From: Colletotrichum lupini
Lineage: Eukaryota; Ascomycota; Sordariomycetes; Glomerellales; Glomerellaceae
Length of the DNA: 64,000 nucleotides
Reading direction: 5' to 3'
Assembly: GCF_023278565.1 (NCBI RefSeq)
Contig: NC_064682.1
Span: 3,720,001 to 3,784,000 of the forward strand
In this document: piece by piece, positions 38,893-49,900 of the stretch
Layout of the letters: each line of letters opens with the position of its first letter
Numbering within the stretch: the stretch's first letter is position 1
Notes under the pieces: model-generated
Seen by the model: the letters and a program-made list of their open reading frames with translations, nothing else
Told to the model about the DNA's origin: nothing
Databases searched by the model: none
Made by a program: the position numbers and the translations under genes

Positions 38893-39587
38893 CTAGTTAA
38901 AAAGCATCCGCGAGTGGCTGACCTTGTTAAAGAACGAGGGGCAGAGATAGAGTAGGTTAACCTTGAAACCTTGATCACCGGCATTGATCACGGCAGCTGC
39001 CTCTCCTGACCCGCAAATATCATCGTCTGCAGCGGGGCAGGCGTACACGAGCCTTTCCGAATCCGGCCCGCCTTCCTCAACGTAATTAACCGTTCCAGAC
39101 TCAGGGGCTCGTAGCTCAGAAACGACCGCATCGTAGTGATGTTCCTTGATAGCCTCAAGATCAGACTCATAAGCATTGCTATCTGAGTGAAGAAAAAACA
39201 AGGGCAACATCGAATATCAGCTTCTGCCCCAAACCAAGCAGCGAAAGACTAACAAATCGTTGCGTAGTAGTAGAAGCGGGTGTCTTGGTACGACTTACTA
39301 CTAAACCAGCGCGAATATGCCGATGAAGACGTCCCTGTATCGTCCAAAGCTACTATCGCCCCATTCGCTAAAATCTTGGTATATTCTACCGCGTTCTCGA
39401 TTACTTCGATTTTCGGGAGAGAGCACGGCCAAATACCGTTGTAGCTGACCGATACCCAGCTATCTAAGGATCGTTTGTAGTTTCGTATCGACCAATCAAA
39501 ATGAGATGTACCAGAAACGAAGGGCACATGCCAGAAACCCAAGGTAGAGGCCGCAAGTAGTCTAATTGTCCAAGACGAAGGAGGCAT
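38893..39587 (-). pseudogene. Truncated secreted metallopeptidase-like protein, two exons
   Basis: Minus-strand gene of two exons: 39587-39254 and 39182-38893. The 71-nt intron (39253-39183) has GTTAGT at the donor, a CTGAT branch-like box and CACTCAG at the acceptor. The spliced frame is 624 nt, 207 residues. The start gives a signal-peptide-like N terminus (RLLAASTLGFWHV, cleavage near residue 26), followed by SSSAYSRWF and, in exon 2, YACPAADDDICGSGEAAAV and LLYLCPSFFN. The pattern resembles a group of fungal secreted proteins related to Lys-specific/deuterolysin-type metallopeptidases, in which C-P-x-F-F precedes the zinc motif. Here the frame stops soon after CPSFFN, at the edge of the RIP block, and no HExxH is present. 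It is either truncated or a non-catalytic relative; I favour truncation. Confidence 0.55.
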
Positions 39588-39763
39588 TATGTCAAGGTGC
39601 TAGAAAGATGGTTCCCACGGAGATGTAGTGTGCGGAAGGGCATCTCTCTTAAAGCAATGCCCAGATCCATTCGAGGACGTACAACGTCAGGCAGTTTAGG
39701 CTGGAACGATAAATGATTTGCGTCAACTCCGAAATCTTGACTGCGTCCGGCTCAAATGGCTCT

Positions 39764-40060
39764 TCAGCACAAATGGCGATTCTTTGGTTTCCGAACAAGG
39801 CGATTTGGTATTGACACAAGCTCATCCCAATGTTGAGTCAGGTATTGACATTGCAAATTGGCGTCTACCCCTTCTATCCTGACCCTGAACCCCTGAAGCC
39901 CGGAGATCACCGCAGTGATTGATAGATTGAGATGCCAAAGGTCGGAACTGGAGACAACCTTAGAGAAGTGCGGTGCTTTGAAGTGATCCAGCATCAGAAG
40001 GGGTTCATCTCGTCTATGCTTCTTCTTTTCTCGCCACCGTGATTCAATCATCGCTACCAT
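39764..40060 (-). CDS. Hypothetical 98-residue ORF
   Basis: Open frame from ATG 40060 in unmutated sequence upstream of the secreted-protein gene and on the same strand. It is basic at the start (RWREKKKHRRDE) and contains LNLSITAVISGLQGFRVRI. No family is recognised and no signal peptide is seen. It could be an exon of a larger gene or a chance frame. Confidence 0.25.
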   Translation of the reverse strand: MVAMIESRWREKKKHRRDEPLLMLDHFKAPHFSKVVSSSDLWHLNLSITAVISGLQGFRVRIEGVDANLQCQYLTQHWDELVSIPNRLVRKPKNRHLC

Positions 40061-40420
40061 ACATCGTTTGACGTTTTGCCTTTTGCGTGACCTGATTGGT
40101 GGCCGGAAATTACCATGAGTATTTTCTGGGTGCTGAGTGTTGCCTGTTCCGATTGTTTAATTGATTGATTCCCACTCGGTTTTGGCCGCTATGCCCAGAA
40201 AACAAGGTTTAGCTAACAACCGACGCATCCACCAACGCCATTCCCAGAGGTCTACGGCTCCCAATAGGCTCACGGGTACTCGTGCATGTAAAATTTCACG
40301 GGTACCCGTGAAAATGACTAAGCAAGCTGACGGCAGATCTCATATTCAACACACTTCTCTCTTTCCGCACGGACGTATAACATCTTGGCACTAACACAGT
40401 CTGCTTTAGCACGGCAGTAC
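40061..40420. other. Unmutated intergenic sequence
   Basis: Normal CA/TG content. It contains the palindrome pair described separately and a 77-codon ORF (40161-40394) with no recognisable content. RIP sequence begins at about 40.42 kb. Confidence 0.5.
40271..40313. promoter_or_regulatory. Pair of CACGGGTACCCGTG-type palindromes
   Basis: A perfect 20-bp palindrome, TTTCACGGGTACCCGTGAAA, occupies 40294-40313. A second copy of its core with one mismatch (CACGGGTACTCGTG) lies at 40271-40284. Two near-identical dyads 26 bp apart suggest a binding site for a dimeric protein, though the ends of a small repeat are also possible. It lies about 210 bp upstream of the 39764-40060 frame. No known factor is assigned. 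Confidence 0.4.
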
Positions 40421-43400
40421 TTAACTTAAAAAAACCTTACGTTAATAGGGGTGCTCTATCTATGGTTTGGAGCAAACATTGGCTTCGGTATTATTACTAG
40501 CAGGGGTTCTAAGTAGGTTAGAAAGCTAGTTCTGGATTACCTAACCTCTATTATTAGAGATAGAGAGCGTGCCTAAGTATATAGGTCGGTTGTTAAATAA
40601 CGTGTGTAGTGTTTAGTATATATATCTATAGGCCAGGGTTTAATATATACTATATAAGTATTAAAACGGCTTATATATCTTTGTAGAAAGAGATTAGAGA
40701 GTTGGAGAAGGGTGAAGGCCTTTTCGCTAACCCCTGTATTTAAAGGATTCTAAGGCCCATAAAACTAGGGTGACCGGCCAAGCGCTCCGGCGGTAAGTAG
40801 GTCTATTTAAATAAGGATTATTTCTAGTAGAAAGCATCGAAGCGCGGTAATATCCGGATCGAGACTAATTAAGCATAACTATAAGCCTTTAGGAAGGATT
40901 ATTATATTTAGTATAAGACTTTAATTTATAAAAAGTACTTCTTCTTATAACTTATAATAATATAGTACCCTATTATTATTTATAAGATTTGATATTTTAT
41001 TAGCCTATGCGTTAAGTTCGTTCCGGCGCCTCGACTAGCTCGCACGTACTATTAAGAATTATATAAAGCGAAATCTATAGTTTAACCTAGTACTTAGCGG
41101 ACATTAGAGTTCGAAACTTACTTCCAAGCTAGTGGACACTTATAATTATAGGTAACTAAGAACTATATACTTATTATAGTTCGGGCTTAGCTATTTTAAA
41201 CGTACTGCGGTAGGAGGTAAAAGTAAACCCTCCTTATTAAGTACCGGTGGGGCATCCGTTAATTATCTAAGAAGTAGTAGTACTTCTACGTTCGTAGCTA
41301 GATCTTAGCTAGTCAAGTTGCCCGGACTCCTATACTAGTGGATCGCGGCCCTATAAATACATAGCTAGGAGGTTAAACTTACCTATTATACTATAGTAGT
41401 TTATTATAGCTACTTCGTGCTTATATATAAAATTAAAAGTAAAGTACTTGATTGCTAGGGTGAGTGCTATTTAACTCTGCTCGCACCCTTACCTATGATA
41501 TGCCTTATACCTAACTCACAATACTATATACGAAAATGTCCCTGATTTAGGTTCTAAAAGTAACTCCGTCCTTAGGAGATGCCTTTTTATAATTAAGTTT
41601 ATACTATGCTAATATTAAATCTTAAGGGGTTAAGGAGGTTTATTTTACTACTATCTTTATATTTTTAGTATATATATCCCGAATCGACCGTAGGGAAGCT
41701 AGTTCTAACTAATATATATAGGGTAGAATAGTTATTAATCTTATTAAATAAGTATAGAACTCTAAGATTAGATTTGTATTTTAAGTGAGTGCGTTAATTA
41801 TTATAATAAAGTTAATATTTTTAAATCTAAGAGCTTGTACTTATTTTACGTTAACTCTATATTTTTATATTTCTTAAGAATAGACCTATATATATAGCTT
41901 AGCTACTTACCTATCCTATTTACTTTTAATAATTATTATGCGTCTTAGCTATAATATAAGCCTCTACCTCGTAGCTGGCCTGCTCCTGGAACCTACTTTG
42001 GGTGCGGTAAGTTAGACTTATTATTTTTTTATAAAGCTATTACTATAATACTATTTAAAGCTCTAACTAGTGTTATAACTCTTTAGATTCTCGTACGTTA
42101 GACCTCTTAAAGCTAAAATTCTCCGATCCTTACTTAATCTTTATTATAAGGGAAACGAAGCGTATACTATAAATAATATTATATTAGCTAAATCGGTCTA
42201 TACGAATAGCTACGAAAGTAGTAAAAAAGCTCTTGTTCGAGTTACTATCGATCTTTTTAATTATAAGATTACGGCTAAAGGAGTATAGACCGCCCTTAAT
42301 AGGACGCCGAACTAATTATATTTTAATTAGATTATAATAGTATTATAAGAGGATAACGGCTTAGAGCTAGAAAAGATAGTCTTTGCTAAATTCTCTTAGA
42401 TCGTTAACGAGCTAACGAAAGATATAATTACTAATGTTCGTAGTTAGCTCGGTTTAAGCTCCTCTAAAACTATTAGAGTTATTAAAAGCGAGATAAAATG
42501 GGACGAATTAATAAACTATCCGTTCGGTAAGGTTATATAAAGATTAGTAAATAACGTTAATAAGTCGATTTTCTTAATTATAATAACGGATACTAGGCTT
42601 AATAATATAACCTTCGAATTTTTATAACTTACGTAAAATAAGAATTTAAATACTTATCTATTTAAGTTTTAGCTAGATAAGTAAGAAGGCCTCTTAGCTT
42701 TTTTTACTAAGGTAGTTAAAGAAAAAGCTTTTGCGTTATTACGATCGTAACTAATAACTAGACGTTCCGTATAGGCGTATTATTCTTTTTATTTAGATAA
42801 CCCTAACTATAAAAGCATGGCTATCTATCTCTTTCTATTGGATTAATAAAAATAGAGTAAAAAAAAGATAAGTATGTTATTTATAAAAAGAAAAAGAGGT
42901 ATTGGGGGGGGCTCTAAGTTAATAAGGGCTAATTAGCTAGGGTACTAGCCGGCGTATTTATTTAGTTTTAGTACCTATTTAAGAATCCGTGTTGGGATAT
43001 ATCGTGGTTACTTAAACGAGGACTAGTCTTTGAACCCGTCTTTATTAATTATATAGAGGCTACCGGGGTTTTATTTATAGTAAGAAGGATTATCTCCTGG
43101 GTATTAAGAAGCTATTAAAGTATTTATTCTTTTAGTTCTAGCTCGGAGTAGCGACTATAGTGTGAGCGTTATCTAATTAAATATATAAGTAGGGTGTATT
43201 TAATAAAACTAAAGTAACTAGAGACTTAGTGGATAATATAAGTAGTCGGAATAAATAAGACTTCTATAATATATAGCGCCGCATAGTTAGGATATCTATT
43301 TTAAAATATATAGCCCTTTTAACTTTTATTATAGTAAGAAAAGAGAATAATACTCGGGTACGTAGCTAGTAAAAATTAAGTATACGACCTTACGTAACGC

Positions 43401-43475
43401 CCCCCCCCCCTCCCTAGCAGCCTATAAAGACATTTTAGTTAATATACTTTTACTATTTTTATTATTATTATTATT
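40421..43475. repeat. RIP-degraded repeat block
   Basis: TA-rich, CA/TG-poor sequence with no open frames. The first ~300 bp keep a few TG. The block ends at the left terminus of a 540-bp LTR, so part of it may be the body of that element. Pieces near 42.2-42.8 kb read as coding-like plus-strand sequence with TAG stops but are not recognisable. Confidence 0.65.
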
Positions 43476-44015
43476 TATTACGGCTAGCTAGTCGTAGTAA
43501 GTATATTAGTAGAAGTTAAGGCTGCGAGTACTAAGTAAATAGTATTGTAGTCGTAAATAGCTTCCCTAAAGCTATGTTTATAAGTCGTAAAGTAGGTAAG
43601 GCTTTGGTAATTAATTATAGTCTTATTAAAAGGGGTTCTTAGTAAAGATAGTTAAAAGCGATCGTAAGATCTAATACTAAGTTAATTACTAAAAAAGCTA
43701 TAGGAAGTCTATCCTTAGGCCCGGCTTAAGTCTATACTATATATAAGTCTCGTTCTTAAATATATCCTTTATCCGTATATTATTCTAACGAGCCCTATAT
43801 TCTAAATATACGGGCTCCGTATTACGAAAGGACGGGGTCCGTTTCCTTAGTATACGGACCTTCTTATCTCTTATCATTACGTAACCTATCCTATAGTTCT
43901 TCTGTTCCGTAGGAGTTACCTTATGTTCTTATACTCCTATATATATAGTATGCCGTAGCCGCCGCAAGCCTGCGGGGCGGGCCCTGGTCTTAGTCATGCA
44001 TGTTGGGTCGTAATA
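43476..44015 (+). repeat. 540-bp LTR, complete copy, RIP-mutated
   Basis: Runs from TATTACGGCTAGCTAG (RIP form of TGTTACGG) to GGTCGTAATA (RIP form of CGTAACA). The deduced unmutated termini TGTTACG...CGTAACA are inverted copies of each other with TG/CA ends, as in LTR retrotransposons. Length is exactly 540 bp, equal to the two complete copies at 62-63 kb. A 13-base C run lies at 43402-43414, just to its left. No target-site duplication is visible, so it may be a solo LTR or the remaining end of a deleted element. Confidence 0.75.
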
Positions 44016-44907
44016 TATAGAAGACGGCGAGATAAGCAAAAATGGAACGCTAACGGTCCGATTGCGAGTCTCTAAAGGAGTTAAATCCAGTCGCGTCTTG
44101 AGGGAAGTGGGTGGGGTTTATTTCGAAAATGCCCTGTTCAGGGTTGTGTTGTGCACGACGACGATCGGATAAGCAAAGTAGAATTCATTAATATACTATA
44201 TTGAATATAAGCGTGTAACTAGCGCATTTAAGCTTCAAAGCAGTCGTTGCTCGTTTTTAAGCGAAAGATAGATTCGCGGACAAAAGTAAACCTAACATTC
44301 AAGCGTACGTCTTTAGTATTCTCTAAAATCAATATTGTTGTAGGGTGACAGGCAGCCTGCCTTATCGTCGTCATCGTCGCGCGGGAATACACAAGCAGGC
44401 GGTAATATCATGCTAGATAGTAGTAGAGCGATAAAAATCATCTATCGTCCAGATGAAGGTGCAGTGGTAGGTACAGTGTCAATGAAAAGAATCTGCAGCC
44501 CAAGATTTGGTGAACGTGGGTCGGACGGTCATTTATGTAGGCACTGATCCTGCACCGCAAGTGGTGAGCATTTCGGACCGGTACTCTGAATTGATTGGTT
44601 GTACAGTCCTTAACGGCTAGCTCATCAGAGACTACCAGGTGACGATCATTGAGCCGGGGGGGACGTACACGCGATTACTCCAAACTTGGCCGCCGCCATG
44701 CGCATAGCCTTTTACTCAGGGAAAGCATCGCATAATGCCGGTGAACGTGTCGGACGTGGTTTGCACGCCTGTTTCAGACTCTTTGCGATTACGAAGACCT
44801 AGGCTGTTCTCAGCCAGACGACGGCAAGGGGTCAAAAACTTGCCTCACGACCCACACGAGCGGTATCAAGAGGATCACCAGGCCTACTCAAGCAAACAGT
44901 GGGCTGC
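44016..44907. other. Unmutated to mildly mutated island, no clear gene
   Basis: CA and TG are frequent. Short ORFs, including 44735-44932, have no recognisable content and the latter runs into the LTR at 44908. A short plus-strand frame near 44640-44700 reads VTIIEPGGTYTR, reminiscent of short-chain dehydrogenases, but nothing around it supports that family. Confidence 0.4.
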
Positions 44908-45108
44908 TGTTCGACAAACGATGTCGATTTAATACAATACTACTAAGGTTATCGATTAAAAGGTGATTATTATGCTTAATTAAGGGATCCCGTCCTATCC
45001 CGGTCCGAGCGGGGTTCTATCTTGTATTTACTTATTATTACCGGTTCTTATATATTATTTAACGCATTTCTAGCATCCCTTTATCTAGACACAGTTGTAA
45101 ATCTAATA
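44908..45108 (+). repeat. LTR of the 201-bp family, copy B
   Basis: Starts TGTTCGACAAACG and ends ATCTAATA, where the unmutated copy C has ATGCAACA. Length is 201 bp, identical to copy C. Compared with copy C the changes are mostly C to T and G to A (for example CATCGATCAAAGG against TATCGATTAAAAGG), showing moderate RIP. No target duplication is seen; probably a solo LTR. Confidence 0.7.
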
Positions 45109-45400
45109 ATTCAGGACTTATATAGTTATCTATATATTCTCTACCTTTACTTCTATCCTTGCCTCCCAAAAGCCTATACGCATACTATCTATCCCTATAT
45201 ATATTACTTTTAAGACTCTTTATTAATACTACGGTTACTCATAGAGCTAGTAATAGGCTATTTTAAGGTTATTTCTTAAAATATTTAGTATTCTATCGTT
45301 AGTAACCGAAGCTAGTCCTTCCCTCGGTAGTATGAGGGTACGTAAGGGGTTATCGTTAGTTAGTATATTAATATAAGTAGTATATAGTTTTATTACTAGC
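45109..45400. repeat. RIP-mutated repeat
   Basis: TA-rich sequence between the solo LTR and the LINE tail, likely the 3' untranslated end of that minus-strand LINE. No separate feature is recognised. Confidence 0.5.
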
Positions 45401-45770
45401 TAATCTTTATATCTAGTCTCTCCGTACTTATAGCGAACTTAATTGTTTCTTTAATAATATTTATATTAAGCGACTAATTATTAGAGTTAGACGCGCTCTT
45501 TCTTTTAAGAAAGTACGACAGGTTCCCTCTAAGCGTCTCCGTCTGTTAGAGTATCTAAGACCGCTGTGCCGTCCACTGTGTATAACGGAAGAGAAAATAC
45601 TCTACCGTTTCTGCCGCTTGCCCGCAAGCGCATTGCACCGAGGCGGTTGCGCCGATCTGGTATGGGGACCAGTACGTCTAATATAACGGGTAAGGCTAAT
45701 AGGCTGGGTAACTCTGCGCAGTAGCTGTTGTTGTTGTTGTTGTTGTTGTATTTAACGCCGTGGCGGAGGG
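45401..45770 (-). pseudogene. LINE (Tad1-like) C-terminal segment
   Basis: On the minus strand the sequence reads ASVQCACGQAAETVEYFLF, then YTQWTAQRS, ETLRGNLSYFLKRKSASNSN and IKETIKFAIST. This C-x-C-G...T-V-x-x-F-L-F...W...R zinc-binding-like tail followed by RG-x-LS is the C-terminal end of fungal non-LTR retrotransposon polyproteins, where the missing third Cys/His positions are Tyr here. Stops are TAG/TAA. A (TTG)n run at 45729-45750, coding Gln or Thr repeats on the minus strand, lies at its 5' side. Only the last ~120 codons remain. Confidence 0.6.
45729..45750. repeat. (TTG)n microsatellite
   Basis: About seven tandem GTT/TTG units, unmutated, at the edge of the LINE relic. Confidence 0.8.
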
Positions 45771-46063
45771 ACCTAGGCCCTTACCGCAGACCTCCCGAGG
45801 GGTATATGGCGTGGAGGGCCGTGAGCCAAGGCTACCTACTCTACAGTACGTCGTCTCTTTACATCGTTCTGCGCAGTAGCATAAAGCAAGAGTTTCAATA
45901 AGTAGTTAGCAACAAACTAGTCCGCAGTATTCCTTCGCAGAAAACAAACTTTTTTTTTTACTTTATGGTAGAAACCTTATTTTCTCCACCTATTACATTG
46001 ATAATGTCCGCAACATCCGAAGCAATCAACCACAGCCCTCACCCTTTTCTTAACGTATTTTTC

Positions 46064-46074
46064 TATATAAAAGG
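46064..46074 (+). promoter_or_regulatory. TATA box of the secreted-protein gene
   Basis: TATATAAAAGG lies 135 bp upstream of ATG 46209. A transcript starting about 30 bp after it would have a CT/CA-rich leader of roughly 110 nt, which is usual in filamentous fungi. A 13-base C run (46172 on) lies within that leader. Confidence 0.55.
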
Positions 46075-46208
46075 TGACAGTGTCGCGCCTTCCATCACTT
46101 GCCGCTCATCACACTCAATAGAGACCCGCACCACTCCTCAGTCTACAGTTTTTGAACTCTGCCCAACAGTCCCCCCCCCCCTCCTCCCCCCTACTGTTTC
46201 AGAACACT

Positions 46209-46468
46209 ATGAAATTCGCCACTTTGATACTCGCCCTGAGCCCCTTGTCAGTATTGGGACAGTACTGCAAGCCCCCACCCTCTAATTGTGAGTCATGGGA
46301 TGTAAGTAAAAGTCATCTATGTAACCGCGATGTTATCTGACGGATTGCAAGTGTGCATCCTCTCGCAGCTGTTTCTACGATGACGGCAAGGCCAAGTGCC
46401 CCGGAACTCGACTTGCTTGTTGCAAAGCTACAACCGAAGACCCAGGGTCTGGTGGATATTGTTACTGA
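46209..46468 (+). CDS. Small secreted cysteine-rich protein (effector candidate), two exons
   Basis: Two exons, 46209-46301 and 46352-46468, with a 50-nt intron (GTAAGT donor, CTGAC branch box, TTGCAAG acceptor). The 69-residue product has a signal peptide (MKFATLILALSPLSVLG, cleavage after residue 17) and eight cysteines, including an adjacent pair (ACC) and a YCY end. Size, secretion signal and cysteine density fit fungal effector-like secreted proteins; I do not recognise a named family and infer no activity. After the TGA at 46466-46468 the frame stays open for 14 codons with two more cysteines before the next TGA, so a stop created by C to T is possible. It lies ~225 bp from the left inverted repeat and points toward it. 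Confidence 0.6.
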
Positions 46469-46692
46469 GACAGGGCATCTTGCAGGGACTGCAACTTGCG
46501 TTCAGTTGAATGAAAACAATACCGCAAGATCTCACGCCCGCTGTGGTTCGTCTCGGTTATGAGAGCATGACCGTTGACATTTGGGCGTCGAGCGTTTGTG
46601 ACAGGAAATTTGCATTGGTGGATATAAAAATGTTGACAGATTATTGCTGTTGGCCGCAGGAGCCATCGATAGCTTAGGTTTACAATGAATCT
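46469..46692. other. 3' flank of the secreted-protein gene
   Basis: Unmutated sequence between the gene and the inverted repeat. No terminator or other feature is recognised. Confidence 0.5.
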
Positions 46693-46902
46693 ATCGAGCA
46701 GAAGTTAGACAGGCAGGGGTCATTGTGTGTATATTGATGAGTATGACGAATGAATGGCTATGGGAAAAACCCCATATCTGTGAGTGTATGATCCCCTTAT
46801 ATAAGGATACCCTTGCTAGCCTTATTTATACTTCTGGTTAAGCACGAGTCAGGTCGCTTGAGGCGAAACAAGTACCGCAACGAATGTCCTGGGGCAGTCT
46901 GA
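46693..46902 (-). repeat. Left ~210-bp inverted repeat
   Basis: Inverted copy of 54014-54229 at roughly 90 percent identity by eye: for example GTTAGACAGGCAGGGGTCAT here faces ATGACCCCTGCCTGTCTAAC there. Read on the minus strand it starts TCAGACTGCCCCAGGACATT and carries a TATA-like box, TATAAATA (plus-strand 46823-46830). It is largely free of RIP. It is either a terminal inverted repeat of the element to its right or one of two LTRs in opposite orientation. Confidence 0.8.
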
Positions 46903-49900
46903 TAGTTTTTTTTATAATGTGTTTGCTTGTGCTATCGTCGGGTAAGCACCTGAGTACCATCCTATTAGAGCGATTAGGGAGCTATATTAGTAGATTAATC
47001 TTCGTTATATATAAGATAAACCACGGGGTTCTAACATAAGAACTATAGATTTTATTAGGGAAGCTATCCGAAAGAACCGAAACTTTTTATTAATATAGTC
47101 GTATTACTGGTACTTTATAATTTTCTTATATACGATACTATTCTAAGTATTATAAGGTATTATTTTAAACGGTACTATATACCTTATTTATTACGTTATA
47201 ATACTAAAGCCCGAAGGATACTCGCCTAAAGGGGCTTAATATAACCCTTTAGGCTAATATAGCTCGCTAAGGTCTTTAGGAACCTTAACGGCCTAGTACC
47301 TATAGTAAAGTATACCGAAAACTATAAAACTAACCGAGCCTTCTTTTTTTAATAGTTATTTATAGTTACGATTTATAAGACTGCTATACTATAGGAGGTT
47401 AATTACGTGCTAATTTGCTACTTATTTATAATAGAGCATAGAACGTTAATTTAGCTAAAAACATATTTTATATTACGGTTTACTTAAAGTTCGAGCTATT
47501 TTTTAGAAAATAAACGTTAGCTAAATTATATTACGGTTCTATTTTACCTATTCCCTTAGGCTTAGCTAAAGACGAAGAAGGCTCGGATTTAAAAGTCTTA
47601 GGTAACAGTAGGGACGCGTCGTTATTATTATAGCCTTAGCTATTCTATAGACTACTATAAAAGCTTTTACGGTAGGCGGTATCTATTTAGCGCTAGAAAT
47701 TAGTATTATTAAAGGGAACTTCTGTTTTTTTATATTTTAAGTTAGATAGGGCCTGCTGGACGTTATTTAGTAAGGAGTACTAGTTAACGAGTATTTTCTT
47801 AAAAAGCTTTTTTAAATCTCCCTTATTAAATAGCGCGATAGTATTATTATAGATTTATATTTAAGGATGCGTCGGTATATTAACGCTTATAGTAGACGAT
47901 TTAAAGGAGATATTACCGGCGTTAGCTATATTTTATTTTAAGTAATTAAAGGTAAAAGAGATACTGACGGGCTATATAGCCGTGGCGTCGTTAGCTATAT
48001 AGCCTTATTTTTAGAGCTAGATAATAATACTAGCTTAGTAATGACGGTGACCGTTACTATCTCCCTTAGCCTAGCGCACTTTAAGTATATAAAAGCTATA
48101 TATAATAGTAATACGGCCCTAGCTACGACCGCGGTAAGTATAAACCTAGCTAGTACTACTATTATCGTAATTACTTTATTTATTACCGGTCGGTTTTAGG
48201 CTAGTAGTTTTTTAATATTAGCTCCTATAGATCGAATTATGTTTAAGGTATAGTAGACTTACCCGAGATTTCCGATAGTATTAATAGCTACGTAAGGGTC
48301 GTAGCCTCTCGAGATATAAAGATTAGGATTAAAGCAAAGCTCAAGTTAACTTTCTAACCTAAGAGACGTATTTTATATAAAAGGTACTATTTTATTATAA
48401 TTAATCTAATCGTAATTACCGGTATTATTATTAGTACGTAGTAATAAGGACGATATTACTCTTTTTAAAAGTAAAAAATAGCTAAGAAGAGTTCGAACGG
48501 TTTTAAATAATATTTTATCCGGAGTATTTACTTTGTTAGTTATATTAAATATAGAATAAGGATATTTTACGATAAGGGCTAGTACCTATTAAGGAATGTT
48601 TTACTTATACTCTACGGGCGACGCTAACCCTATATTTTAGCCTAAAGTACGTAATAATATAATTAGTAAAAAGAAATCCGCTAATCGTAATTACCTATAA
48701 GTAATTACTATATCTAGCTCGCTAAGGATTAATAATACGAAATTAGATCGCCGTAGTTATATTCCGAACCTGGTTGAATTTCTTATAATTATACGGGATT
48801 TCCGTAATTAATAGTTCTATAGCCTCCCGATAGTTAGCCGTTCTAATTTTATTAATTCTAAATATCCGAATATTACTAAATAGGCATTAATACTATCTTC
48901 CCTATTTAAGTATAACTTAGCGGTTAGAGAATAATTAGGCGGCGCGTATATATTTATTCTAGTTATAGTACCGATAATAAATACGAAGCTCGATAATACT
49001 AATATAAGCCGACTAGTTAGGTACTAAGCGACGTATCTAAATTACGCAGAATAGGGGGTAGGTAATATTATTACTAAAGCTTTTATATTGCAATGTACTT
49101 AGTAGTCTTAGCGTAGTTATAATAAATATATTAATAAGTGCACGGTTTTAAGCATTATATTATATCCTATATAAAGCATCCTCGCTACATAGCCTTTAAT
49201 CTACGGCACTTCTCCGATATAAAACAAATTTTATAAGTAAACAGAGCGGAATTAAGGACTAGAGGATGAAGTAAGTATTAGTAGAAGTTATTCTTACTTA
49301 CTTAGAATTTAATATAGTTTTCCCTCCTAAACTTTAATAATAAAGAATAATCGCTCCTCACTACTTAGAGAATATCGATATATAGATAAACGGCTCGGTA
49401 ATAAGCTAGACTATTTAATAGAGTATAATCTAATTACTAGAAGTATAAGGATATAGTAATATCCGACTAGAGAGACTTAGCTAAGTAAATAGCTTAATAC
49501 TAAGAAAGACTATTATAGCTTATTAAATATACGTTAAGATTCCTTAGCGTTTTTAGTTATAGACTAGGATATAAGGGTTTAATTTTAAGTATAAATAGGT
49601 CGATTTACGTTAGACGGGGGTTAAAATTTAGCCGTTCGGTCTCTTACCTTGCGAAGTCGGTATATCTAAAACCTAAATATCGCGTCTTATAAAATAATTA
49701 AATAACTAGGATCGTTACGAACTCTTATTTTTATAGTTTTGTTCTCGGACGTAACTAGTATTATAACTTTAATCTATAGTAATACTATTACGCACGCCTA
49801 CTTATGTCTTTATACCTCCGCTCGCTAGTCCTTATATCCGTCCCGGCCGGAAAGACAGGGGGTAGTGATCTAATAGGAGAGTCCCTAGTTATGACTCTTT

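Noticed and set aside
43402..43414. Poly-C run as a functional element
   Set aside because: Simple homopolymer next to an LTR; a similar run occurs at 46172. No supporting context.
44640..44700. Short-chain dehydrogenase fragment (VTIIEPGGTYTR)
   Set aside because: Only one short motif; no Rossmann-fold start or YxxxK motif nearby and a stop directly upstream and downstream.
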